Source: Dipetalonema caudispina (taxonomy: Eukaryota; Nematoda; Chromadorea; Rhabditida; Onchocercidae). Taken from it: a stretch of DNA of 45,000 bases. This document shows, piece by piece, positions 23,278-35,731 of this stretch. The stretch covers positions 1 to 45,000 of the forward strand of contig JABVXV010000360.1 of NCBI GenBank assembly GCA_013365325.1, read 5' to 3'. The notes below the pieces were generated by a model. That model made no database searches and was not told the origin of the DNA. It saw nothing but the letters and a program-made list of their open reading frames with translations. The position numbers were made by a program, and so were the translations under genes. Within the stretch, counting starts at the first letter, position 1, and the number at the start of each line of letters is the position of its first letter.

Positions 23278-24956
23278 AATACTTCTATAATATCCCTAAA
23301 CTTATTCTTATGCAACGAATTGCTTTCTAAAATTTTAAATGAAAAACATAATTTTAAAAAATAAAGCTACATAAATATAATATTAATGTTGCTTCACTTT
23401 CAATATTCCATTATAAGAGGAATTTTTTTTTCTCAAAAAATTTTCAAATTATTAAAATTAAATAATATTGAGCACAGTTTGTACATCTGAATTTGAATAA
23501 ATATAGCATGCGAATAAACCAACAAAATATAGATATACTCATTTTCTTACTGTACAAAATGTATTAATACGGTATTACATTATAGTGATAAATGCATGAT
23601 GAAAATAAGATATGATAGGAATAAATTTCAGGAATTTTTCAAGATTAATTCAACAAAGCATTAAATTCTATCCTTTTTACTGCTATCATTCCATATTGAA
23701 TTATCGAATAGCAAATCTCATTGTACTCCTACATTGATAGATTACGAATGCATTTTCTCATCATAACTATTACTACTACTTCTTATCATAAAATGATAAA
23801 ATAAGTTGATTGATACCATTCATTTTAACTAATTATTACTTAATAAATAATCTATCATAAGTAAACATAACATATTTGTAAAAATTCATAAATTGTAGTG
23901 CATAATATTTGTTGAGTAAAATTTCCAATATCATACCGTATTGTTGATACACGTAGTAAATAAGCTAAATAAAGATAAGAAATAAGTAAATAAGAATATA
24001 AACTAATTAAGCATTATAAACATAAAACAAATTGTTCACATAACAAAGGGAGAGAAGAATAGAAATATGAAATATTATTGCTATGAATTAAATAATATTT
24101 AAAAGAAAAAGAAAAATTTCAGCAAAATAAGAATAGCCAATTTAATAAATGAAATAAAACACGTAAAAGTGTTTATCATACTTATGAAATATTAAAATTA
24201 CATATAATTCAAATGAAATTAAATTTACAAAAAAGAAAAAAAAATGTTCCAATCATTTTTTTTCTTTCTCTCTCTCTTCTCTCTTACAAAATGATATTAA
24301 TATCTAACCATAAACAAGCATTTACTATATAACCAATTGAAAATGATAGAAATTTCTCGAGAAAAAAATTCTTTTTTTCTGTAACAAGAAAATATGATAT
24401 CTATGAACTGTTAAAATTAAAATAATAAAAAAGTATTGCAAAAAAGCAAAAGAAAAGACTGATCGATAATTAAAATTATTCAGAAAATGAATACCAAACA
24501 ACAAGATATTTGATAATACTTTGCAGAACTGATTGTAGTAATATCGATGAATCATTTTTATTTTTAAAATAGTACATAGCCAAGTTTTAAATTGTGATTT
24601 ATGATGCTAAAACATCAGATGATATCCTTCTACTCATTGATAATCAAATGAAAAGGTCTTTTTATTTAACATTTCTCATTCTTAATAACTACTATGCAAA
24701 AAAAGAAAGAGAAAGAGAAATTATTCAAGAAAAACTTCTGCTTTATCATTTTTTGTAAATTATACAATCGATCAATCAATAAATTCATACTTTATTATTA
24801 TGATAAAACAAACTGATATGACCGTGAAAAAAGTAACGAAATATATTATACGGAAAGTTATAAAGGTGAACATTTTTACGCGATCTGTTTGTTCAACAAT
24901 AAAACACTACGCATTTTAATAAAAAAAAAAAGTACAAAATACACAAACATGCACAT

Positions 24957-24961
24957 GCACA

Positions 24962-24995
<34 letters not shown>

Positions 24996-25039
24996 CACGC
25001 AGACATACATACACACATACATACATACATACATACATT
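24957..25039. repeat. (ACAT)n tetranucleotide array
   Basis: ACAT repeats with short AC interruptions. The same family recurs at 26.08-26.16, 27.82-27.89, 33.98-34.05 and 34.33-34.39 kb. Confidence 0.95.
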
Positions 25040-25864
25040 CAACCATCCCTATTCAATTAATATTCGGAACTGCTCTTGAACATATAGGAAATAGCTCAAA
25101 GGGAGGGAATCACGAAAGATTTATTTTAAAATTTTGCACAATGTTTTATTGACATTTCAAATTTTCTTCTATCAAAAAAAAAAAAAAAAATTGAGAAGAA
25201 AAATTTTTCCCCAAAAAATTTTCTAGTTGATTGCTGTTAGGATAATTTCAATAAAATACATCATAATTTTGTTTTTTCTTCTTTTTTCTTTCTTTTTTAA
25301 TTATTCTTACCCATCATCACAGTAGAAATGAAAAAATGAAAAACGTTTGATGTAGAAAAAGCAGAAGAAAAGATGAAAAAAAAAAGGAAACCAGAATTTT
25401 TATTAAAAAAAGTGCAAGGATTTTCAAATATACATTTAAGACAAAAAAAGTTTACATTTTAAATTTCATTTTTTAAACCACAAAATAAAAAAGAGAAAAG
25501 GCCAACCAATATTAACCACATGTTATTATCACAATAATTATTTATGCACTAATTAGTCTAATGCTTTCAGTGAAATTAAGCGATGGAAAATGATATTACG
25601 TCAAAATTGAAACTTTTTTCTTCAATTATCCATAAATAATACAGAAAAAAGAAACAGTTAAATATTTTTTTTTTTTTTTTTAATACTAATGAAGTAAATA
25701 AAATCTATAATATCAGTAAATCAATAAATTCCAATTAAAAATCCCACTAATACGACCATTATTTGTCTATATTTGTCGTAATCAAAATTACCGCTAAATA
25801 TAATTGAAATTTATAAAAAGAAAAAAGGAAACAAAAAAAAAAAAAAAAAAAAACCCCATTGCTA

Positions 25865-25978
25865 TTATATGTTGATTGCTAATGCCGCCGCCGCCGCCGC
25901 AGCCGCAGCAGCAGCCGCCGCGATCACTACGCCATCATCATTGTCATCATCGTTGCCTTCTCTGAACCGTTCAATCAT
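25865..25978 (-). other. GCC/CAG trinucleotide island readable as poly-alanine on both strands
   Basis: This is the most GC-rich spot in the window, centred on 25883-25921. The minus strand from an ATG at 25978 reads MIERFREGNDDDNDDGVVI, a run of 12 Ala and LAINI, then TAA. The plus strand gives either a poly-Ala frame followed by ITTPSSLSSSLPSLNRSIM and a stop, or an ATG frame (25882) MPPPPPQPQQQPPRS. Mixed GCC, GCA and GCG codons suggest selection on an Ala run rather than pure slippage. No convincing donor or acceptor is seen on either strand, so direction is unresolved. Confidence 0.35.
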
Positions 25979-26061
25979 GTGAAAAGCATAAAAATGAGCG
26001 AGTTGAAGAGTTTGCAAAGAGTGTATGTGTGTATTGGCATCAATGTGGCATACATATATAT

Positions 26062-26158
26062 GTAGGTGAGTCTGTATGTGTATGTGTGCGTGTATGCATA
26101 CGTGTGTGTGTACGTGTATGTCTGCGCGTGTATGTATGTATGTATGTATGTATGTATG
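26062..26158. repeat. (TG)n and (TATG)n array
   Basis: Interrupted TG and TATG units between the GCC island and the 26.2-kb island. A minus frame runs through as Thr/Tyr/His and is an artefact of the array. Confidence 0.95.
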
Positions 26159-26203
26159 GCGATTATATATCGAATGTATCTATCTATCTGTAATAGCACT
26201 TAA

Positions 26204-26293
26204 GAAAAAGTGGTAGGGTTGATTCACAATTTCTGGACATGTTTCGAGCAAAAACGACAATTGAATGGTGATGATATTATCATGACCGGTTAA
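26204..26293 (+). other. Exon-like island downstream of the TATG array, strand unresolved
   Basis: A plus frame after an in-frame TAA reads EKVVGLIHNFWTCFEQKRQL then NGDDIIMTG and a stop. The minus strand from an ATG at 26283 reads MIISSPFNCRFCSKHVQKL and a stop, with a CxxC pair. Both are short. The patch is less AT-rich than its flanks and lies about 250 bp from the GCC island, so the two may belong to one transcript, but no splice sites link them. Confidence 0.2.
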
Positions 26294-27149
26294 CTATGAC
26301 AACTTCTTTAAAATAGTATACCTACCTAACATAGATATTGCGTAAAATTACTACAACAACATTAGAAGGAACGAAAGAATTAACAAGTGGAAATGAAATA
26401 AATGAAAATCTTGAAATAATATTTCAAATTATTATACAATCGTCTAAATGATTCATTCATTTGAGATTTCATGAAAATTCTCTCAAATTAATTTGTCGTA
26501 CTTTTATGTGGCATATTTTAATAATTATTAATGTTATTATATAAAATTCAATTGAATGAGTATTAAATGGTTATTTGATTCAAATAGATAATTAATCGTA
26601 AATATATATGGCCAATAAAGGTGAAAAAAAAAAGGAAAGGAAATGTTGTAAATTCTGGACGATAGATAAGATTGCATTTCTGAGAAATTAAAATTAATTA
26701 ACTGTGAAGAGAAGAGAAGAAGTTAGACTAAGTAATGAAATAAAACAAATAAATAGGTAAAAAGGATGAGGGAAATAAAAACAAACACAAATCCGGAAAC
26801 TTTTCAAGAAACAAATAAAAATATTTATACTTTTCTCAGAATTATTTTCAACCAGTCATTTCAAATTTCTTTCCTTCATTTGCTTTTGTAAATCTTTCTC
26901 TTAGCTTAATTTACCATTGTTACGATGTGAATTTTGTAAAGCTTTTAAAATTATTAGAAATTTTAATTTGCAAACAAACAAACATAAATCCCTCAGATTT
27001 CATCTCTTTCCCTCACTGTCTCTCTTCCCATAGAAAAGTAAACGCCTAACCTTCACTTGAAATGATGAATTAAAACAAAAAAAAAAAAAAGAAATGCTTC
27101 GTCTCCAATAGATCAATGATTAAAGAACCTTTCAAGAGAAGGCGAGGAG

Positions 27150-27182
<33 letters not shown>

Positions 27183-27300
27183 AAAATGTGCAGCCGTTCG
27201 AAAACAAATATACAATCCAAAAAAACTCACTACTCATCTTAATTTTTCCCGCCCTCTTCTTTCCATTTTCTCTCTTTAACACACATATCCACACAATAAA

Positions 27301-27378
27301 CATCCACCCACGCATTAAAAAGCATCCACCCACGCATCAAAAGGCATACACCCACGCACGAAGATCATCCGCCCACGC
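27301..27378. repeat. Four tandem 21-22 bp units, each with an EGR-type GCGTGGGYG core
   Basis: Units start at 27301, 27323, 27345 and 27366. On the minus strand the cores are GCGTGGGTG (27313-27305, 27335-27327, 27357-27349) and GCGTGGGCG (27378-27370). The last is the exact EGR/Zif268 consensus; the others are one-base variants also compatible with KLF/CACCC binders. The unit is not a multiple of three and no splice context is seen, so regulatory or satellite function is more likely than coding. Confidence 0.8.
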
Positions 27379-27821
27379 AAAAAAAAAAAAAAAAAAACCA
27401 ATCCACACATAGCTAACTCATTTAATTGTCTCATTCCATTCCATTCTTGATAAATGTCAAAATTTCATTAGCCTTAATTTCATTCAAAACAATTGCCAAT
27501 TGTGAGCAAAATGGATTAAAACTATTGCTACCAATAACACTTCGACGAATTAAAAAAATCAAACAATGATAATTTTAAAACTATTCTACACATATAAAAA
27601 GAAAGAATAATGGACAAATTTTAATAAAATGTTCCATTCTTCTTTCATAAAAGAAAAATTTCCTAACTATACACAAATATACATAAAAATGCAATGATTT
27701 GGTATAATTTACACAAAAAAAAAAAGAAAAAAGTAAAAGAAAAAAGAAATTAAACTTTCTCATCATTCAACGACTTTGTACTTCAAAACTTTTAAATTTT
27801 CAACTGTTATCAATCTACCTG

Positions 27822-27892
27822 TTTATGTATGTATGTATGTGTGTATGTATGTATGTATGTATGTATGTGTGTGTATGTGTGTATGTGTGTGA
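27822..27892. repeat. (TATG)n/(TG)n array
   Basis: TATG units grading into TGTG. No coding context. Confidence 0.95.
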
Positions 27893-28028
27893 AATAGCTG
27901 ATAGCAATACGATTGTCATTAATATGTATGTACTTTAAAACGATCAAATATCATGATGAATTTCTCTTCCCTTCTGTCTAACTTCTCATAAAAGATCTCT
28001 GCTGCAATGTTTAAAAGGAGGAAACCGA

Positions 28029-28077
28029 TTCATTCATTCATTCATTCATTCATTTGATCACTCATTCATTCATTCCA
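28029..28077. repeat. (ATTC)n array
   Basis: ATTC repeats with one TGATCACTC interruption. Confidence 0.9.
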
Positions 28078-28515
28078 TAGAAAATATCAATAACTTATCA
28101 GTACAGTAATCAATGTGTGATAATGCATCTATCACTTATCACATCTCTATTATCATTCCCTAAATACTATTTAATTTATATGGAAGAAGAGAGAATTAAC
28201 AATGAATATATCACATCATTCAACATCTGTTACAATAACCAAATAGCAACAACAATTATCATAAAATTATTGGAAAAAAAAAGGAGAGCGAGAGAGAGAG
28301 AGAGAGAGGGAGAGAAAGAGAAAGAGAGATATTACTGAAAAATAGTTTAGATTGGTAATAATAATAATAATAATAGTAATATTGATGATTGTATCCGATA
28401 ACCTTTCTGGATTTAAACGCTACCGTAGCCAATGATGGAAAAAAAAATTGCGGGAAGCGATAAACAAAAAAAAAAAAAAAGAAAAAAGAATATTATTTAC
28501 ACATACAATATGCAT

Positions 28516-28572
28516 CATATACCGTAAGAATGAAACAAACATTGTGTTCATATACTGTAAGAATGAAACAAA
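28516..28572. repeat. 33-bp period duplication
   Basis: CATATACCGTAAGAATGAAA (28516) recurs as CATATACTGTAAGAATGAAA at 28549. It is a short local duplication in spacer. Confidence 0.75.
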
Positions 28573-28579
28573 AATTATT

Positions 28580-30513
28580 ATTATTATCATTATTACTGTG
28601 ATATATGGTTAATAATTATTATGATTTGTCAGATTAGTGAATTAAAAAGGAATGAACAGAATGAGACAAATATATTGCATTAAATAAAAATATGAAGAAA
28701 TAAATGAAGTTTGATTTCTTTACTTTATTCTATAAATTTGTTGAAATGAATGAAATATTTCTTGGCAATTCAAATTCATAACAAACATAAATAAAACAAA
28801 AACAAAAATTTGAATTCCAAAAAGAATATAAAATTCAAATCCCATACTAAAATTTAACATATGTTATTGGGCAAAAGAATCAGTTGATTTTATTGGATAG
28901 ACGAAATTCCCCAATACATACATGTACGGTAAAAAAAAGTGAATAAAAGATGGATTGGAATTTTTGGAATTAAATTAAATTAAATTAATTGAGTGAAGGA
29001 TTAAATGAAGCAAAATGGGAACTATTATTAAGTGCAAAATTATGATTAAAATATGGCAATTATTGAATATTTAGGAAAATAAACAAATTCATAAGCTATG
29101 TGAATTAAATTATTCATTGCATATATAAATATGATAACATTTAGCATTTAGCATATGAAAATTGTTACCTAATGCATTCATATCAGAAATGATTTTGTTT
29201 TTTTTTTTAAGTATTTTACAATTCTTTATTTATTAATTTACTATTTATATAATTATCATAATTTCAAAAATCTTGCCAAAATAAAAAAAAAGTTTCAACA
29301 AATAATTAACTATTTCATTACCAAATTTATCCATAATTTAATATGATAAACAATAAATGAAAATATTGTAAATATTTATTTCCCATATTAGAACATTATT
29401 TAAAGAGCATTTACAAAATTTGTTTCACTCCTCCTTTTCCTTCCATTTGCTTCTCATTTTTACCGTTGAAAAACCGGAATATATGTAAATAAACTCTCTG
29501 ATACGAACTTTTGCAAACGATGAAATCAATTAAGCAAAGAGTTGAAATGCATACATTGTAATATGTTTCTTTGTGTAATAAATATATCTAATAAATAAGC
29601 ATTTATTTGTTTATAATTATTAACTTTATTAATTAGCCACTAAATTATTCGCTTACATTTGTTATCTTTTTCAGACAAAAATTAAATGAAAGAAATTTAT
29701 CTTTTATCTATCAATTATTTGATCATTTTCATCAGTGATTTCTTACATTACTAATTCGATCAATTTATTATACTTAGTATGGTATTAAATTAGGATTAAT
29801 CTCCATAATCTTATGCCTAAATTAGTTTAAAATTTGAATTTATACTTGAATATGTGAATTTAAAATTTAATCCTAAATAAAGTAATTTGTATTGTGAGAA
29901 ATTATCTTTCCTTTTGCACATTATTTCATTTTTTTTTTTTTTTTGATTGGCAATTAATGTTAAATCATTACTGACATGGTATCATTTGCAGAATTTAGCA
30001 AAATTTTTAAAGGAACTGAAAGGAAGGAAAAAAAGAAATCGAAACAAAAATCATTTGAATTAAAATGAAAGAAAGATAAGTTTTATAGATTTATATGAAT
30101 AAAAGTTATTGCTAAAAATTTCAATTAATTTATCATTTAGTTAAAATTAATTTACTTAGCTAAAATAAATCTTTAATTAATCAATTGATCAATTAATACA
30201 TCATCGTTCCTTTCCACTTCTTCACTTACTTATTTCAAAAAAAAAAAAATGGGAAAAATTATTTCCAAATATAAATTAGCAACCAGGAAACGAATGATAT
30301 GTTAGCAAAAAAAAAAAAAAAAAAAGGGAAGAAAAAGATATCGATGGAATTTTTATCCTTCCTTCTTTCCCTTCTTTCTTTCTTCTTCTTTTTTTTTTTT
30401 TTCATTCCATTTTTCTTCCGGCCCCTTTTAGCCTTAGTTAAAGGGAAATAATTTTAATGTGAATTTTGAAAAATTGATTTGTGAGACTGGGAGGAGAGGT
30501 AAAAATATATATT

Positions 30514-30545
<32 letters not shown>

Positions 30546-31210
30546 ACAAATAAAAAATAAAAAAAAAAAAAAAGGAAAAGAATAATAATAACAGATAAAA
30601 TGATCGATAGTTTTTGAAAACATTTAATCAAAATTAAAGTGTAAGAAAAAAAAAAAAATTCCTTGATCGTTTCGTTGAGTATTTTCATTAACAAATAATT
30701 TATTTAAAATTTGATAATTTCGTTGAAATCATAGCATTTGCATAAATTTACTGCTATTTGGCTATAAAACTACTTGTCCCTTATTTTCATCTCCTTTCTC
30801 TTTCTAAATTTTTCATTGTTTATTATTGGATATTTTTACTGATCACTGATTAATTTCTATAGCTACTTAGACTAATGACACCAGAATGACCTTTGATCTT
30901 TAATTTATTCTAAATTATGATAATTTAGAGCTAAAAATAAATTTTACACAATCATTCGTAGAGATAAATTTCTTTTGTAATGCAAAAAAGAAAAATTTAC
31001 ATTGCCATATATATATATATATGTTTGACGAAATATGAATTCTGTATAAAGTGCAAAAGAAGATGTAGAAGTACAAGTTACATTATTAATTAGTAATAGC
31101 TTAATTAATTTTTAAATTAATTTCGAGTTTTGTTTCCAGTACTACGTTAACATTCTTTAATTTGTCAATTTCACAAGTCTAGAAAAAAAGAAAAAAAAAG
31201 GAAAAGAAAC
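28580..31210. other. AT-rich spacer
   Basis: No gene is supported. A plus-strand acceptor TATCTTTTTCAG near 29.68 kb is followed by a frame reading QKLNERNLSFIYQLFDHFHQ and a stop, a possible terminal exon but no better than chance on this evidence. Confidence 0.45.
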
Positions 31211-31215
31211 GACTA

Positions 31216-31302
31216 ATACGATCGTATATGACGTAAAACTTATGGATAGTTAATGTTATGGAAGTGTACAGCAAAAGTGACGTACGTCAAAAGCGCTTTT
31301 GA
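31216..31302. promoter_or_regulatory. Cluster of three perfect palindromes with CRE-like cores
   Basis: ATACGATCGTAT (31216-31227) is a perfect 12-mer. TGACGTAA follows at once (31229-31236). TGACGTACGTCA (31278-31289) is a perfect 12-mer of two CRE half-sites. TCAAAAGCGCTTTTGA (31287-31302) is a perfect 16-mer overlapping it by three bases. CG-rich palindromes are rare in this AT-rich DNA. CREB/ATF-type bZIP proteins bind TGACGT cores; any actual binding here is inference. No gene is recognised nearby. Confidence 0.5.
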
Positions 31303-31675
31303 AAATTATCGTATTTTCTACAAGGAATCTTTAAATATGCCTTTTTAGTTGCATAAATTTTCCCTTCCTTATCATATATTTAATCATTTATTATAAATAG
31401 ATGATATATATTAAGTATAAAGTATGAATTCAACTCATTGAAAGCATTCTGAAAATATTCTTGTGGAAAATTTCAAATTAGCGTGTTGCAATATTTAATT
31501 TAATCCAGCACATTTAATCAAGCTTGCAATCAAATTTAAATCTAATTATAAAACTTCACTCTATTTAAGTTCAACATTTTCTTATCCTTCTTTACACTTA
31601 AACTAATGAATCATATCGTACTTGATGTTACTTTATGTAATTTTTTTAAATATGCTAATTTTAGGCAATTTTTGA

Positions 31676-31704
31676 AAAAGAGAAGAAAATTTTTCTTCTC
31701 TTTT
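31676..31704. repeat. Palindrome: 14-bp arms, 1-nt centre
   Basis: AAAAGAGAAGAAAA, then T, then TTTTCTTCTCTTTT. Purine/pyrimidine strand asymmetry in each arm also makes it a mirror-like tract. Confidence 0.8.
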
Positions 31705-32940
31705 CCCATTTACGCTACAAATCTGTACGATATGTCCATAAATATATGTTTTAGTTCAAACATTTAATGAATAATACAAATAATGCATTTCAATTAAAAC
31801 TGAAAAATTGGAATTCAAGTTGAAAAATAATCAAAGCATTATTGACAACAATGAAACCTAAGTGAAATGTTTGGAAAATGCAATAAGACACTTTAATTAA
31901 AATTGAATTGAAATTGGAAAATAACTGAAATGTCATTGAAAACAATGAAATTTAAGCGGAAAATTTAAAATGGTAAAATTTATGGAAGGAATGGGAACTG
32001 TTTGCTTTACTTTAAAGAATGATGAAAAAGTCTTTTTTTCTCTTCCCTTATCTTACTTTATAGTTACGCCTCTAATTGATTTGTTCGAGAAAAGAAAGGG
32101 AAGGAGAAAAAAAGAAAGGTATAGACACACAGGATGATATGAAAAATCTTTGAAAAATTTTTTTAACAAAATTCTCAAATTAAGTAAACCAAAAGTCAAC
32201 GTATGTTTATAATAGAAAGAAAAGGAGAAAAAGAAGAAGGGGAGAAAAGAGAGAGAGGGAGAGGGAAGTAAAAAAAAAAAAAACTAATCACCAGGATGAG
32301 ATAAGAGAACAATGTGGGTAAAAAGGAAAAGAAAAAATTAACTTGAAAAAGATTATGATAATGATACCGTGGAAAGGAAGGAAAGAAAAAGTGACAACAA
32401 AACAAAAAGAAAAAGAAAAAGAAAAAAAAGAGGAAAGAAAAAAGAAGAAAGAAAGGTAGCACAGTTATAATATATTTTATAATGGCAGATCATGGATAAA
32501 ATGTAGAAGAGTACACAAAGGAAGGAGAGGATTTGAAAAAGAAAGAAAAGGAGAAAAAAAAAAAGTGAACAAGTTCATTTTTCTTTTTTTTTTTTTTTAT
32601 TGAATGATAGAAAGTACCTAATAGTTGGAACATGAATAAATTAAAAGAAAAAGACAAAAAAAAAAAAGGAAAAAAGGTTAATGGAAAAAGAGGAGATTAA
32701 TATGCAAGGGAAAGAAAAAGATTTCAATTTATATATTTTACTTTTTTAGTTAAAAAAGTAAAAAAAAAATGAAAAATAATTAAATATATCAATTATAATA
32801 CAATAATATTCTTATCTCCTTCTTTCTTTCAGAATTCAAATTTTTTTTTTTATTTAAAAATAATGAAATATTAAGAAATTTCATTCTATTTTATCTGTTA
32901 TTGTTATTTTAATTAAAGCATTAGGAAGAAGGCCTATCTC

Positions 32941-33082
32941 TCCATTCATTCATTCATTTAATCATTCATTCATCCAATCATTCAATCATTCAATCATTCA
33001 TTCAATCATTCAATCATTCATTCATTCATTCATTCATTCATCCAATCATTCAATCATTCATTCATTCATTCATTCATTCACC
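32941..33082. repeat. (ATTC)n array with higher-order pattern
   Basis: ATTC units are mixed with CAATC variants. Blocks containing CATCCAATCATTCAATCATT recur, showing duplication of longer segments on top of the 4-bp unit. Confidence 0.9.
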
Positions 33083-33780
33083 TTCTATCTTTCGTATTTC
33101 AAACATTTATTATTGATTGTGGTGAAAGGAAAAAGTAAATGCACAATAATATTGAAATCTATGAAAAAGTACACTTAAAATTATCAAAATATTCATTAAA
33201 TTTTAATTAAGAATATTTCTGTTTTTAATTTATGACAGCTAATTATAATATTTTAAACCTAAACAATATCGTGATAATATCTGAGTAAACAATCGTAATG
33301 TAAAAGATATCTTAATTAACAATCATGATAAGCATTAAAAAAAAAAAAAAAAATGACCAATATCAAAATCGTAATAAAACGGATGATAGTACCTGTGACA
33401 GCACAGATAATGAATATAATGTCATAATTGGAAGATCAGATTTGATATGATATTATAATTGATGGTAAATTTAAATATTTATAACAAAATGTATTCCATT
33501 ACTGAATATTTCATGTGATCTTTATTAAAAGTTTGATGAAATGATAATTATTTCTAAAAATCAATGTACTAATTTACTTCTCTTCAATTTTTTCTTTTTT
33601 CATCGCTCTTAAATTAATTATTTAAAAGCAAAACATTGAAAAGGAAAAGAAAAAAAAAAAAAGAACAAAATATGAACAATGCATATGTTCTATGTTCAAG
33701 GAAAGATTGAAAAAGGATTTTGCAAAAAATTAATGATCTAAAATTTCAAATTGAAAATTTTATATACATATCTATGTATA

Positions 33781-33818
33781 TCTATACATATATATATATA
33801 TATATAAATATGTATAGA
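33781..33818. repeat. Hairpin-forming TA tract with 11-bp mixed arms
   Basis: TCTATACATAT and ATATGTATAGA flank an alternating TA run, forming a 38-nt near-perfect fold-back. Confidence 0.75.
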
Positions 33819-33975
33819 TTTACAACACGTGAAAATATGCATAGACGTACGTAACGATACAGAGAAAATAATTCACGGACATGCATTTTAGAGATTGGAT
33901 GTAAATATTGGACGATTTTCAACATGATGAAATTTTAAATTAAAAAAAAATTTTCGATATATTGTAAAAAAATTA

Positions 33976-34049
33976 CACACACACACATACACGCACACAC
34001 ACACATACATACATACATACATACATACATACATACATACATACATACA
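33976..34049. repeat. (AC)n/(ACAT)n array
   Basis: ACAC units followed by at least ten ACAT units. Confidence 0.95.
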
Positions 34050-34327
34050 ATTACATGCATTTACTAATTCGATCATTTTTTCAATCCTAATTTAAGAAGT
34101 AAAAAAAAAAAAAAGAAACAATTGACATTATTTAATCAATTAAATTTGAAAAATTCGTTAAAATGTTTTTTGTTATTGGAAAGACAACAAACAAAACAAA
34201 AAAAAAAATAAAAAAAAAATTCGATTAAATTTAAATAGTAAGATATTACATCAATGAACTGCCAATAATTATAAGATATTTTATGTCTAATAAAAAGTAA
34301 TATATTGCTTGTTATAAAAGGCTTTTC

Positions 34328-34390
34328 TATCTATCTATCTATGTGTGTGTGTGTGTGTGTGTGCGGTGTGTATGTATGTATGTATGTATC
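34328..34390. repeat. (ATCT)n-(GT)n-(ATGT)n compound array
   Basis: Three adjoining simple repeats. A TTTTCAG follows, with a plus frame PIICQYFVHSLSLAIYM after it that runs into a poly-A; too weak to call as an exon. Confidence 0.9.
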
Positions 34391-34399
34391 ATTTTCAGG

Positions 34400-35696
34400 C
34401 CAATAATCTGCCAATACTTTGTTCATAGTCTTTCTTTGGCTATTTATATGGCAAAAAAAAAAAAAGAAAGAAAAATGGCCAAATAAAAAGGCCTATGAAT
34501 GAGCATTATAATATTATTGCACTGAAAATGATAATAACTTCGAAATTTATGTCAAAAAAAAAAAAAAAAATGCTTTTAACAATTGAATCGATTATTGCTA
34601 TTAATTGTAAATTTGATTCTTCTTCCAATTTCATATATGTTATTTTACCTTAATGTAGTATACATATGTATATATATAATGTGTTGAATTTATATTTTGC
34701 TAAATGCTGAAAATTTCAATCGTTCACAGATTCAATCATCCCATATATCCAATTCAATTCATTATTCATCTATTAAATTATTGGTTAATGAGATTTATAA
34801 AAAATGGTTTCATTTTCCTTTCTCTTTTCCGATTTTTTAAGTATTTCTGAGAAAAAAAAACAATAACAAAACACTGACCCTTTGATGATATTAACATTAA
34901 AATTACCAATACAGGAATATTATATTTGTTCTATGTTTAGAAATAAATAATGACCGGTTGATTTCCCCCAACCGTATTCTCATCTCTCCTCATCTGTCCT
35001 CTTCAGGTTCACTTAATAACCGGATGAATGAAAGGGGAAGAGAAATGAAGAAGTTGTATTCTTTGTAAAATTTTATGCCGAAAATTTTCATTTAAAATTA
35101 CGAAAGATATAGCAGAGATAAAAAGAAGAATAAGAGGAAGAGAAATGAATGTGAACTATTAGTAGTTTTGGAAGAAAAAAAAAAAAAAAAAAAAATTGAA
35201 AATTTCCTGAAAATATGGATGGTAAGAAGGAAGACAAAAAAAAAAAAAGACGAAGGAGAAGGGAAAGAAGGGAAATGATATTTATTTTGAAAGAAGCACC
35301 GGAAATAACTTCTTTTTCCTTCCTACAATTCATGAATTTTGATCTAGAATTTAATAATAATCGATTTAAACAATCAAGAAATTGAAAATGAAAGACAAAA
35401 AAAAAAAAAAAAAAAACAGAAGATTGATTATTAGAAGTCGATAAATTAAGATAAGAAGTTTTATGAAGCTATTATTTATGCAAATATAAACAAACAAATA
35501 CAGCCGTGTAAATTATAACTAATGAATTAGTTAAATGTACATAGTTACTATAATTTAAATATAAATAATATTAATTAAAATTTTTTAAAACACTTAACTT
35601 ATATTATTGTCTGTTAGGATGTAAATAAGTATTATCGGATTAAATGATTTTTGTAAGTAAATAAATGTAGGATTCTTTCTTCTCTTTTTTTTTTTT

Positions 35697-35731
<35 letters not shown>

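Larger units (their letters stand above)
20760..25860. other. AT-rich spacer upstream of the main gene
   Basis: Apart from the listed repeats and the 22-kb open frame, I see nothing convincing. Near 22.86-23.06 kb there is a cluster of short CTAG/CGAT palindromes, including the perfect 12-mer AACTAGCTAGTT (22928-22939), and CCATCGGTT occurs twice on the minus strand. Confidence 0.5.

Noticed and set aside
25975..26199. 74-codon minus frame with Thr/Tyr/His repeats
   Set aside because: Translation of the TATG/TG array.
27116..27412. 98-codon plus frame through the EGR-like array
   Set aside because: Made of an A run, chance sequence and a 21-22 bp repeat read in shifting frames.
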